Source: Fructobacillus sp. EFB-N1 (GTDB lineage: Bacteria; Bacillota; Bacilli; Lactobacillales; Lactobacillaceae). From it: 64,000 nucleotides of DNA. The notes under the pieces are model-generated. The model ran no database searches. It was not told the DNA's origin and saw nothing but the letters and a program-made list of their open reading frames with translations. The position numbers were made by a program, and so were the translations under genes. Each line of letters starts with the position of its first letter. Within the stretch, counting starts at the first letter, position 1. Location of the stretch: the NCBI RefSeq assembly GCF_001038455.1, contig NZ_LDUY01000007.1, positions 1 to 64,000 on the forward strand, read 5' to 3'. This document shows positions 15,600 through 23,633 of the stretch, in pieces.

Positions 15600-16809
15600 G
15601 CTCTGCCTCCCTTTTAACCATGTCTTTCACAAATGGCCAGTAGATCAAAATTGAGCCAATCAGGACAAAGATGGCCAAGATTAATGACCGCCATGGGGTT
15701 TGACTGGCCATGAAACCAAGCAATAAGTGAGGCGTACCATTTGGCGCACTAAAGACGGTTGGCCGGATAAAATCAAGCTTAATGGCGACACTAGCTGAAA
15801 GTGAACCAAAAAGGGAACTCAAAATCATCGGTACCAATGTCAGTGGCCGGAAGTACAAGGGCACACCATAGGCTAAAATACGGTTGCTATCAAATAAAGT
15901 TGGTAACAAAGACCAAAATCCAAGTCGTCTTGTCTTTTTACCTTTTGCAAAAATAAGGATGAATGCCAGCCCCAAAGTTGCCCCAACGCCACCAATCATG
16001 GCCGAAGTGGTCAAAACAGAATAGGGATTTTGTGGTTGTGGCAGGGTGGCCATCACTGATTGATAAACGGCATTCAGGTTTGTGTTCACCTGGGCTAAAT
16101 CGGTCGCGCTAGTTGATAAGTCCAAGGGGATACTGATTCCTAAAACAAGCATAATTGGTGCCAAAACAGCAACCAATGCCAAAGAATAATAATGCGCGAA
16201 AAAATTAGATGAAAAGAAGGTGGTGTAAGTCCCCTGGGTCACAATGTTGGGCATGAATGAGGTGATAGTCACGACGATAACTGAGACGATGGCTGCCCAA
16301 CTAAGATAGGCAAAGCCCATGTCTTGCAACCGATTTTTCGTAATCTTGGTTAGCGCTAAGTAGGTCAGATTAATGAGATAGGCCACTAGTAAACACAGTC
16401 CAAGATGGATAGTCAACTGTCCCTGGTTGGAAACGGTGAAAAAGGTCTGAACTAAGACCAGACCAAAGTTAACGGTGACCGGCAAGATTGGATCGCGCTT
16501 GTCGGAAAGCTTTTCCGTTAAATACTTTTTTGTCCATAGAGCAATCGTAAAGGCGACAACTAGGTAGTCTAAGACATTGCCGACTCCTTGTGAAAATTGT
16601 GGATTGCTAAAAAAGTGGATTTTGTAATGGAAAATAGTGGCGAATAAAGCGCCAGGGTCTAAAAATAATCGAGTAATCAAACGCCAATAAACATCAATGA
16701 TTACCAAAGGTAATACTTGCTTAAAGGAAGAAAAAAGATTTTTGATAGGTGAAAGACCTACCCAAGCTCGATCCCATTGTTGAACCTTTGCTAGGATCTT
16801 TGCAAACAT
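15592..16809 (-). CDS. Degenerate PTS EIIC-like membrane protein
   Basis: The 405-residue protein has about ten helices and aligns by eye with the lactose/cellobiose EIIC family. The diagnostic stretch IGGVGATLGLAF...LFDSNRILAYGVP near residues 272-317 parallels the family's GGSGATLGL...FNINEPIIFGLP, and GFMASQTPWRS near 362 parallels its GFLATGGDWR. However, the catalytic Glu of NINEP is Arg (near 310), and the conserved GIHG histidine is replaced (GISI, 224-227). No EIIA or EIIB is adjacent. It is unlikely to phosphorylate sugar and may have been recruited for an envelope function. The start is an ATG with GGAGG at nine bases. It heads the operon with the DUF915, TPM and LemA genes and diverges from dlt. 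Confidence 0.75.
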   Translation of the reverse strand: MFAKILAKVQQWDRAWVGLSPIKNLFSSFKQVLPLVIIDVYWRLITRLFLDPGALFATIFHYKIHFFSNPQFSQGVGNVLDYLVVAFTIALWTKKYLTEKLSDKRDPILPVTVNFGLVLVQTFFTVSNQGQLTIHLGLCLLVAYLINLTYLALTKITKNRLQDMGFAYLSWAAIVSVIVVTITSFMPNIVTQGTYTTFFSSNFFAHYYSLALVAVLAPIMLVLGISIPLDLSTSATDLAQVNTNLNAVYQSVMATLPQPQNPYSVLTTSAMIGGVGATLGLAFILIFAKGKKTRRLGFWSLLPTLFDSNRILAYGVPLYFRPLTLVPMILSSLFGSLSASVAIKLDFIRPTVFSAPNGTPHLLLGFMASQTPWRSLILAIFVLIGSILIYWPFVKDMVKREAEHD

Positions 16810-16847
16810 GTACAAGTGCCTCCAGACTTCCCCCAGATTTGGGGTGG

Positions 16848-16876
16848 TATTGCAAGAAAAGATATTGTGCTATAAT
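16848..16876 (+). promoter_or_regulatory. Promoter of the dlt operon
   Basis: An extended -10, TGcTATAAT (TATAAT at 16871-16876), has a weak -35 (TATTGC at 16848, 17-base spacing). A CCCCA-gatt-TGGGG hairpin/dyad lies just upstream at 16830-16843, between the divergent transcription units. Confidence 0.6.
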
Positions 16877-16957
16877 AGTAAAAGTGTTTTACTAGATACC
16901 ACTGGTAATATGCCAATAATTATAACACTAACCGAACAATTTTGGGGGCGTCACGCG

Positions 16958-17098
16958 ATGTTCAAGCGTTTTCTAAGCAAGCCCTGGGTGACATTTATTG
17001 TCAGAACCCTGGCTTATTTTTTAATCATTTTAGCCTTGATTTATCTGTACGGCTATTCCGGTGTCACCGGGGGCCACTTCATTTATAACGAATTCTAA
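16958..17098 (+). CDS. dltX: DltX, teichoic acid D-alanylation accessory peptide
   Basis: The 46-residue peptide has one membrane helix (about 13-31) and a conserved C-terminal end YGYSGVTGGHFIYNEF, the signature of DltX. DltX is required with DltB and DltD to move D-alanine across the membrane onto teichoic acid. The ATG at 16958 is preceded by GGGGG. The frame is open upstream of it, but without a ribosome site. It is the first gene of dltXABCD, 19 bases before dltA. Confidence 0.9.
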   Translation: MFKRFLSKPWVTFIVRTLAYFLIILALIYLYGYSGVTGGHFIYNEF

Positions 17099-17117
17099 AA
17101 TAAAGAGGAAGCGACAA

Positions 17118-18647
17118 ATGATTGATAACATTTACAAAAATATTGATGCCTATGCAGTAGAAAATCCTGATGCGATTGCCTACGATGGCTTGGGCCATAC
17201 TTATACTTACGGCGATTTGAAGTCATACTCTGACTCGTTGGCCGCCTACTTAGATGAGCAAAACTTGCCTGACAAGTCACCAATTATGGTTTTTGGTGGT
17301 CACCAATTTGAAATGGTAGCTGCTTTCTTAGCTGCTGTAAAATCAGGCCACGCCTATGCGCCGGTTGACAAGGACTCTGCCAAGGATCGAATCGAAAACA
17401 TCTTGGAAATTGGTCAACCCTCAGCAGTGATTGCTTTGGATGAATTGCCATTGCCAATCGATTCTGTTCCTGTCTTCCAGGGCGAAGAATTGCAAGCAGC
17501 CTTTACTGCTAAGAAGTCATACGAGTTAACGCATCCGGCTTTGGGCGATGATAATTACTACATTATCTTTACTTCTGGTACGACTGGTAAGCCAAAGGGT
17601 GTTCAGATTTCACATAAGAACGCCTTGTCTTATTTGAACTGGCTTTTCTCTGATGAATTTGATTTGCATCATGGTGACAATGTCTTGACACAGACGCCAT
17701 TCTCATTTGACGTTTCTGTTATGTCATGGGGTGGTTCACTGTTGATGGGTGGCGTGATGAAGCCATTGTCAAAAGAAATTGCCGATGACTTCAAGCAACT
17801 CTTTACGGTTTTGCCAGAAATGGACTTGGACTTGTGGGTTTCAACACCTTCATTTGTCAACGTTGCTTTATTGAGTCCGGATTTTAAGCAAGAAAATTAC
17901 CCTCGCTTGAAGAAGTTCTTGTTCTGTGGAGAAGTTTTGACAGCAACAACTTCTAAGAAGTTGCGCGAACGCTTCCCAGATGCCCGAATCTTCAATACTT
18001 ACGGACCAACGGAAGCAACTGTTGCCGTATCAGCCATTGAAATCACGGACGCAGTCTTGGCCAAGTACGACAAGTTGCCAATCGGTTACATGCAACCTGA
18101 AATGAAAGCAACCATCATGGATCAAGACGGAACGGTCTTGCCAATTGATGAATCAGGTGAAATTGTTTTGTCTGGTGCAGCCGTTTCAAAGGGTTACTTA
18201 AACAACCCTGAAAAGACGAAGGCCGCTTTCTTAACGGTTGACGGTCAACCAGGATATAAGACTGGTGACTTGGGTTACATGGACAAAGACGGCTTGTTGC
18301 ACTACAAGGGTCGTGTGGACTTCCAAATCAAGTTGCATGGTTTCCGAATCGAATTGGAAGAAGTCGCTCAGCACTTCTTGAAGTCTCAGTGGGTTGAACA
18401 GGCTGCTGCCGTTCCTCGCTACGATGCAGATGGCGAAGTTAAGCAACTTTTGGCCATTGTTGTTCCAAAGAAGAACGACTTTGAAAAGCCAATGGATTTG
18501 ACGAACGCTATTAAGGCTGATTTAAAGGACATCATCATGCCGTACATGATGCCATCACGGTTTATCTACCGCGATGCCATGCCTTTGACACCAAATGGTA
18601 AGGTAAACTTAAAGGGCCTGATTGCTGAGGTGAATGGCAATGCCTAA
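17118..18647 (+). CDS. dltA: D-alanine--D-alanyl carrier protein ligase
   Basis: The 509-residue adenylating enzyme has an AMP-binding domain with the P-loop TSGTTGKPKG near 155, the NTYGPTEATV motif near 291 and the TGDLGYMDKDG motif near 380. The C-terminal lysine lies in TPNGKVNLKGL near the end. It activates D-alanine with ATP and loads it onto the phosphopantetheine of DltC. The chosen ATG has AGAGGA upstream; the frame extends upstream into dltX, but that stretch is not part of the protein. The D-alanine is likely provided by the alr gene about 4 kb downstream. Confidence 0.96.
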   Translation: MIDNIYKNIDAYAVENPDAIAYDGLGHTYTYGDLKSYSDSLAAYLDEQNLPDKSPIMVFGGHQFEMVAAFLAAVKSGHAYAPVDKDSAKDRIENILEIGQPSAVIALDELPLPIDSVPVFQGEELQAAFTAKKSYELTHPALGDDNYYIIFTSGTTGKPKGVQISHKNALSYLNWLFSDEFDLHHGDNVLTQTPFSFDVSVMSWGGSLLMGGVMKPLSKEIADDFKQLFTVLPEMDLDLWVSTPSFVNVALLSPDFKQENYPRLKKFLFCGEVLTATTSKKLRERFPDARIFNTYGPTEATVAVSAIEITDAVLAKYDKLPIGYMQPEMKATIMDQDGTVLPIDESGEIVLSGAAVSKGYLNNPEKTKAAFLTVDGQPGYKTGDLGYMDKDGLLHYKGRVDFQIKLHGFRIELEEVAQHFLKSQWVEQAAAVPRYDADGEVKQLLAIVVPKKNDFEKPMDLTNAIKADLKDIIMPYMMPSRFIYRDAMPLTPNGKVNLKGLIAEVNGNA

Positions 18648-19851
18648 TCTACAACCCTATGCTGATCCGACCTATTTCTTTTACCTTCTAGTGGCTTTAG
18701 CGCCACTGGCAATTGGCCTTTACTTTGGTAAGCGCTTTGTCTGGTATGAGATTTTGGTCTCTTTGGCTTTTATCTTTTTCATTTTCGATACTGGTCACTA
18801 TGTGAACCAGGGAATTGCGATACTAGTTTATAGTATCTGGCAGTTCTGTCTCGTGTCCTTTTATTCGGCTTATCGTAAAACAAAGAATGCTAACTGGGTT
18901 TTCTACTTAATGGTAGCATTGTCAATTTTGCCAATTACAATGGTGCGCTTCGGTGCCATTGGCGTTTTCAAGCCTGAGTTCACTCTGCTTGGTTTCTTAG
19001 GAATTTCTTATTTGACTTTTCGCTCAACAGGGATGATTATTGAGACGCGGGATGGTGCCATTAAAGAGTTTAAGCCAATCATGTTTTTGCGTTTCATGCT
19101 CTTTATGCCAACCCTGTCATCAGGTCCAATTGATCGTTACACGCGCTTTGCCGGCGATGCTGGTTCGGTGCCAGAGCGAACGGACTACATTGACATGCTG
19201 AGCTACGCAGTCAAGTCTTACTTCTTAGGCTTTGTCTACAAGTTCATCTTGTCTTATTATTTCGGTCAAATCGTCTATCCATTCTTTCAAAGTTTGGCAA
19301 TGGGCGACAACCATCACGGCTTTTCCTGGTGGTTGATTGGTGTGGCCTATTCCTATGGTATGTATTTGTTCTTTGACTTTGCGGGTTATTCTCGCTTTGC
19401 CATAGCTACATCATATGTTATGGGGATTAAGTCACCAATAAACTTTAACCAACCTTACCGGGCCCATAACATCAAGGACTTTTGGAATCGTTGGCATATG
19501 TCGTTGTCATTTTGGTTCCGAGACTTCGTCTTCATGCGTTTCTCCTTCATGGTGATGCGTAAGAAGTGGATTAAGAGCCGGACGACTGTTTCAAATGTTG
19601 GCTATTTGGTCAACATGATGGTCATGGGTCTTTGGCATGGATTGACATGGTATTATATCGTTTATGCTTTGCTGCATGGAACGGGAATGATTGTCAACGA
19701 CGCCTGGTTGCGCTTTAAAAAGAAGCATCGTGACCAAATCCCACATAACAAATTCACGGAATTGTTCGCCATCTTCTTGACCTTCAACTTCGTGATGTTA
19801 ACATTCTTGGTATTCTGTGGATTCTTAGATAAGTTCTGGTTCCACCACTAA
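18640..19851 (+). CDS. dltB: DltB, MBOAT-family D-alanine transfer protein
   Basis: The 403-residue polytopic protein belongs to the membrane-bound O-acyltransferase family. The motif IKDFWNRWHMSLSFWFRDF is near residue 280, and the catalytic MGLWHGLTWYYI histidine is near 335. It accepts D-alanine from DltC at the inner face and passes it outward. I start at the second ATG (18640), which has GAGG nine bases upstream; the ATG two codons earlier is too close to it. It overlaps dltA by eight bases. Confidence 0.95.
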   Translation: MPNLQPYADPTYFFYLLVALAPLAIGLYFGKRFVWYEILVSLAFIFFIFDTGHYVNQGIAILVYSIWQFCLVSFYSAYRKTKNANWVFYLMVALSILPITMVRFGAIGVFKPEFTLLGFLGISYLTFRSTGMIIETRDGAIKEFKPIMFLRFMLFMPTLSSGPIDRYTRFAGDAGSVPERTDYIDMLSYAVKSYFLGFVYKFILSYYFGQIVYPFFQSLAMGDNHHGFSWWLIGVAYSYGMYLFFDFAGYSRFAIATSYVMGIKSPINFNQPYRAHNIKDFWNRWHMSLSFWFRDFVFMRFSFMVMRKKWIKSRTTVSNVGYLVNMMVMGLWHGLTWYYIVYALLHGTGMIVNDAWLRFKKKHRDQIPHNKFTELFAIFLTFNFVMLTFLVFCGFLDKFWFHH

Positions 19852-19866
19852 TAGAGGAGAAATATA

Positions 19867-20103
19867 ATGGACGTAAAAGCAGGCGTATTAGAAGTTTTGA
19901 ACAACATCATTGGGGAAGACTTGTCTTCACAAATGGACGAAAACCTATTTGATTCAGGGTTGTTGGATTCAATGGCTACTGTTGAATTGTTGTTGGACCT
20001 GGAAAACAAGTTCGGTATTCAAGCACCCGTTTCAGAATTTAACCGTGAAGACTGGGACACAGCAAATAAGATTATTGCTAAAGTAGAATCATTGTTGGGA
20101 TAA
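19867..20103 (+). CDS. dltC: D-alanyl carrier protein
   Basis: The 78-residue acyl-carrier-like protein has the phosphopantetheine attachment serine in LLDSMATVELL (Ser35). It carries D-alanine as a thioester between DltA and DltB. AGAGGAG precedes the ATG. The phosphopantetheine is probably attached by the acpS product encoded just downstream of the operon. Confidence 0.95.
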   Translation: MDVKAGVLEVLNNIIGEDLSSQMDENLFDSGLLDSMATVELLLDLENKFGIQAPVSEFNREDWDTANKIIAKVESLLG

Positions 20104-20109
20104 AACCTC

Positions 20110-21396
20110 ATGACTAACAAGAAAAAATTGTGGCAGATCTTTGGCCCGGTGCTTGCAGCACTGGCACTTATCGGCCTGGTCTTTTTTCTGCCATTCCCGC
20201 TGAATCATTATAGTCAGCAGGACTTGAGAGAAGCTTCTGTTTCTTTCTCAAGCCAAATCGTTAAAGGGGAAGCGGTTAAAGACGCTGCCTTTAGTGACAA
20301 AAAAGTAAATTATATTCCTTTCTTTGGTTCATCAGAATTATCTCGTTTTGATTCTTTGCATCCATCTGTTTTGGCTGAAAAGTATAACCGTTCTTATCGA
20401 CCATTTATGCTGGGTAAGGCGGGATCTGAATCAATGGTTCATTTCTTGAATATGCAAGAGATGCCCAAAGCCTTGGATCATAAGAAGGCAGTCTTTGTGA
20501 TTTCACCACAGTGGTTCACCAAGACCGGCTCAACGGATGCGTTCTCAATCTTCTATTCACCACTACAAGTGGTTGATTGGTTGTTGAACATGGACAAACC
20601 AAGCCAAACTGATCAATTTATGGCCCAGGCCGTGTTGAAGCAGTCTTTGGTGCGTGACAAGCCGATGTTTAACCGGCTGTTACACAGCGTAGAAGATGGT
20701 CAGGGTCCAAGTTCAGCTGATAAATCAGCCTTGCGCTTCCAGCATAAGATTTTGTCACGACAGGATGCCTTGTTCTCAAACTTTGAAACAAGCCATAACT
20801 ACAAGAACCAAGTGATGAAGTATGCTAAGGACTTGCCTAACCAGTATCAAGAGCAAACTTTGAACCAAATTGGTTTTGAACAGGGTGAAAAGAACACCGG
20901 TTCAAACCGCTTTAGGATTAAGAACTCGTTCTATCGTACTCGTGTTTGGGCTGACCAGAAGATGCTCAAGGATGCTCAGGTCAACTATGACTACCGTCAA
21001 TCAGTTGAATACGCATACTTTCAGGCGGTTTTGGAAAACTTTGCCAAGAACCATACTGATGTCGAATTCGTCATTACACCTGTTAATCAACGTTGGGCTG
21101 CTTACACTGGTTTGTCAGATAAGATGTACTACCAGGCGGTTGATAAGATTAAGTATCAGTTGCAAAGCCAAGGCTTTAACAACATTGCTGATTTGTCACG
21201 CCGTGGTGGGGAGGACTTCTTCATGCAGGATACCATTCACATTGGTTGGCGTGGTTGGCTGGCATTAGATCAGTATTTGAATCCATTCTTGTCTGGTAAG
21301 TACCAGGATAACGACTACAAGATCAACAACAACTTCTTGTCAAAGGAATGGCAGAACTTTAAGCCACAAGATCAAGAACTACAAACCTTTTCATAA
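20110..21396 (+). CDS. dltD: DltD, teichoic acid D-alanyltransferase
   Basis: The 428-residue protein has an N-terminal membrane anchor (about 9-28) and an SGNH-hydrolase-like extracellular domain: FFGSSELSRFD near residue 73 (nucleophile Ser), ISPQWFTKTG near 135 and the DTIHIGWRGW motif with the Asp/His pair near 374. It completes D-alanine transfer to lipoteichoic acid. It starts six bases after dltC stops, and the operon terminator follows its stop codon. Confidence 0.94.
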   Translation: MTNKKKLWQIFGPVLAALALIGLVFFLPFPLNHYSQQDLREASVSFSSQIVKGEAVKDAAFSDKKVNYIPFFGSSELSRFDSLHPSVLAEKYNRSYRPFMLGKAGSESMVHFLNMQEMPKALDHKKAVFVISPQWFTKTGSTDAFSIFYSPLQVVDWLLNMDKPSQTDQFMAQAVLKQSLVRDKPMFNRLLHSVEDGQGPSSADKSALRFQHKILSRQDALFSNFETSHNYKNQVMKYAKDLPNQYQEQTLNQIGFEQGEKNTGSNRFRIKNSFYRTRVWADQKMLKDAQVNYDYRQSVEYAYFQAVLENFAKNHTDVEFVITPVNQRWAAYTGLSDKMYYQAVDKIKYQLQSQGFNNIADLSRRGGEDFFMQDTIHIGWRGWLALDQYLNPFLSGKYQDNDYKINNNFLSKEWQNFKPQDQELQTFS

Positions 21397-21402
21397 AAAG
21401 TT

Positions 21403-21441
21403 AGAGGATTGACACATTCTGTGTTGATTCTCTTTTTTTTT
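21403..21441 (+). terminator. dlt operon terminator
   Basis: A 14-bp stem with three GU pairs (21403-21416 with 21420-21433) is followed by T8-9. Confidence 0.8.
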
Positions 21442-21455
21442 GATAAAATGGAGGT

Positions 21456-21860
21456 ATGATTATCGGAATCGGAAACGACATGGAGTCCATTAGCCGAATT
21501 GAAGGCGTATTGTCTAGACGACCAAACTTCTTGTCGACAATCTTAACGCCAGCTGAGCAAGAGGCGGTTCAAAAGCGGACGGGCAAGCATTACTTAGAGT
21601 TTGTTGCGGGTCGTTTTTCAGCCAAGGAAGCCTATGCCAAGGCATTGGGGACCGGGATTGGCCGCGATGTGTCTTGGCAGGATATTTCAATCCTTAATGC
21701 CAAATCAGGCCGACCAATTATGAAGGTTGTTGGACAAAAAAATCGAATTGAAGTTGCCATTACCCATAGTGGCGACTACGTTAGCACAGTTGTTACGATT
21801 GAAAGAGTTGGCTGGTTACAACGCCTCACGGCTCATTTTATTGGTAGAAAAGAGAAATAG
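21456..21860 (+). CDS. acpS: Holo-[acyl-carrier-protein] synthase
   Basis: The 134-residue protein starts MIIGIGNDMESI, with the Mg-binding Asp and the AcpS family signature, and has the RFSAKEAYAKALGTGIG motif near residue 55. It transfers phosphopantetheine from CoA to acyl carrier proteins and probably also to DltC. The start is unusual: GGAGGT touches the ATG, and a TAAAAT box ends seven bases upstream, so a leaderless transcript is possible. alr follows after two bases, as is common in Firmicutes. Confidence 0.95.
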   Translation: MIIGIGNDMESISRIEGVLSRRPNFLSTILTPAEQEAVQKRTGKHYLEFVAGRFSAKEAYAKALGTGIGRDVSWQDISILNAKSGRPIMKVVGQKNRIEVAITHSGDYVSTVVTIERVGWLQRLTAHFIGRKEK

Positions 21861-21862
21861 AC

Positions 21863-23011
21863 ATGAATGATGATCCATTTTCTAGGCGAGGAGCGGCACT
21901 CTTCGTTTCAGCAGCAGCGCTGGTTCATAATGCCAAAACAATTATGGCTCACGCAAAAGCCAAGCGCTTAATTGCCGTTATTAAGGCCAATGCCTATGGG
22001 CATGGTGCCAATTGGGCCGCGACAGTTTTGGCGAGTCAAGCAGACGTTCACGACTTTGCTGTGGCAACGGTCGATGAAGGACTTTCCGTCCGTCAGGTTT
22101 TACCGAAAAAAAGTGACCAGATTGTCCTCCTTGGCGTACAAAACGTTGATTTGGCACCAGTGATGGCGGAAAACTATCTCGCACCGGCTGTTGGCAACCT
22201 GGATTGGTTACTGGCTGCAAGAGACCTTTTACAAGCTAGCGAAAGGTCACTGCCACCTTTGCGAGTCCATCTGGCGATTGATACCGGCATGGGTCGAATG
22301 GGTGCCAAGACGAAGGCTGATTTGTCATCGATGTATCAGTTCGTCATGGGTGAGGATGCCTTTGAACTGGCGGGGGTTTTCACGCACTTTGCTACGGCAG
22401 ATGACCAAAACCAGGCTTACTATGACCAGCAGAAGGTTGATTTCTTAGCACAGGTTACGGCCTTGGATATCGATTCCAAGTACTGGCATGTTGCGAACTC
22501 TGGTTCGGCACTCTTCCATTTTGATGAAATTCCAACCGAAACGATTCGCGTTGGTTCGGCCCTTTATGGTTATAATCCGGCCTATCCAGCCAAGAAAACT
22601 GACCTGCCATTGCAACCGGTAGCGACCTTTAAAGCTAAAATTTGGGGTGTTCATCAGCTGTTGGCTGGTGAGGCAGTTTCCTACGGAGCAACCTATGTAG
22701 CACAAGAAGACCAGTGGGTTGGAACAGTGCCGATTGGCTATGCCGACGGTTATCATCGAACGCTTGCGGGTATGACCGTTTTGGTCAACGGTCATAAAGA
22801 GCGAGTCCTTGGCCGGGTCACAATGGATCAAATTATTGTTTCATTGAGTAAGCCTGTTCCAATCAATACGGATGTGATTCTATTTGGTCAAGATGGCCAA
22901 GGAAAAATCAGTATTGAGGAACTGGCTGAATATGGTCAAAGTATCCCGCATGAAGTGCTCACTGGAATCGGGTCACGAATTCCACGTATCATTGAAGATG
23001 AACAAGCGTAA
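21863..23011 (+). CDS. alr: Alanine racemase
   Basis: The 382-residue fold-III PLP enzyme has the cofactor lysine in VIKANAYGHG (Lys41), the catalytic tyrosine in AVSYGATYVA near 270, and YADGYHR and VTMDQI motifs. It interconverts L- and D-alanine for peptidoglycan and for the dlt pathway encoded upstream. It follows acpS by two bases, with only a weak ribosome site, so translation is probably coupled. The length is normal. Confidence 0.95.
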   Translation: MNDDPFSRRGAALFVSAAALVHNAKTIMAHAKAKRLIAVIKANAYGHGANWAATVLASQADVHDFAVATVDEGLSVRQVLPKKSDQIVLLGVQNVDLAPVMAENYLAPAVGNLDWLLAARDLLQASERSLPPLRVHLAIDTGMGRMGAKTKADLSSMYQFVMGEDAFELAGVFTHFATADDQNQAYYDQQKVDFLAQVTALDIDSKYWHVANSGSALFHFDEIPTETIRVGSALYGYNPAYPAKKTDLPLQPVATFKAKIWGVHQLLAGEAVSYGATYVAQEDQWVGTVPIGYADGYHRTLAGMTVLVNGHKERVLGRVTMDQIIVSLSKPVPINTDVILFGQDGQGKISIEELAEYGQSIPHEVLTGIGSRIPRIIEDEQA

Positions 23012-23037
23012 CAAAGAGTATATGAAGTGACAAAATA

Positions 23038-23050
23038 GGGCAAATTGCCC
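23038..23050. promoter_or_regulatory. Palindrome before mazF
   Basis: GGGCAA-a-TTGCCC is a perfect 6-bp dyad with a one-base centre, 19 bases before the mazF start. It could be an operator or a small RNA hairpin in the alr-mazF message. Confidence 0.35.
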
Positions 23051-23068
23051 ATACATAAGAGGATAGAC

Positions 23069-23434
23069 ATGACAGCAGATTATGAAAACGTTCGCCGTGG
23101 CGATGTTTTTTATGCCGATTTAAAACAGGGTATTGGCTCCGAACAGTCCGGCTTACGCCCAGTTTTAGTGGTACAAAATGATATGGGCAACATGAACGCC
23201 CCAACCACGATTGTGGTTGCCATTACTTCCAAGATGGCTAAGCCCAAGTTGCCGACACATATTTCACTACCGGCGGCAATTAGCGGTATTAAACGGGATT
23301 CCATTATTTTAGCCGAACAAATCAGAACCATCGATAAGCACCGTTTGCGCGACCGCATTGCCCACATTGACCAGCAAGATGGTTTGATGAAGGCGGTGGC
23401 AAAGGCCTTGAAAATTAGTATTGGCTTGGCCTAA
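23069..23434 (+). CDS. mazF: MazF/PemK-type endoribonuclease toxin
   Basis: The 121-residue protein has the MazF fold: RRGDVFYADLKQGIGSEQSGLRPVLVVQND near residues 8-37, then TSKMAKPKLPTHISL and ILAEQIRTIDKHRL near 77-90. It cleaves single-stranded RNA at short motifs. I start at the ATG with AAGAGG upstream rather than eight codons earlier. Only 57 bases separate it from alr and no antitoxin frame fits there. The alr-mazF order is usual in Firmicutes, where MazE often precedes MazF; here it appears to be absent or encoded elsewhere. Confidence 0.88.
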   Translation: MTADYENVRRGDVFYADLKQGIGSEQSGLRPVLVVQNDMGNMNAPTTIVVAITSKMAKPKLPTHISLPAAISGIKRDSIILAEQIRTIDKHRLRDRIAHIDQQDGLMKAVAKALKISIGLA

Positions 23435-23545
23435 AATTTTTTAGATGATTGCCTTTTAGCAGGCGTCAACCACCGTTAGCAATGATTATCGCTTGTTAGC
23501 CTGATTAACGAGGGCATCATCTTCGCTAGACCATGGTAAAGGCCT

Positions 23546-23587
23546 TTTAATATGACCTTAATCTGTTGTTGCTAAAGTAATATTACT
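23546..23587 (+). promoter_or_regulatory. CiaR-like direct repeat and palindrome before the two-component operon
   Basis: TTTAAT-atgac-CTTAAT (23546-23562) is a hexamer repeat with five-base spacing, the layout of OmpR-family sites such as the streptococcal CiaR box. A 12-bp perfect palindrome AGTAATATTACT follows at 23576-23587 and contains a possible -10 (TAATAT). It lies 47-88 bases upstream of the response regulator start. Regulation by the encoded regulator is inferred. Confidence 0.45.
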
Positions 23588-23633
23588 GATAAGACATTTT
23601 AACGGGCACTGACTGCCCCAAAGGAGAAGGACT

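Noticed and set aside
16824-16957. Longer upstream version of the dltX frame starting at 16808
   Set aside because: It would run across the promoter and lacks a ribosome site. The ATG at 16958 has GGGGG and gives the normal DltX length.
17061-17117. Upstream extension of dltA into dltX
   Set aside because: The frame is open, but the family N-terminus (MIDNIYKNID) and the AGAGGA site place the start at 17118.
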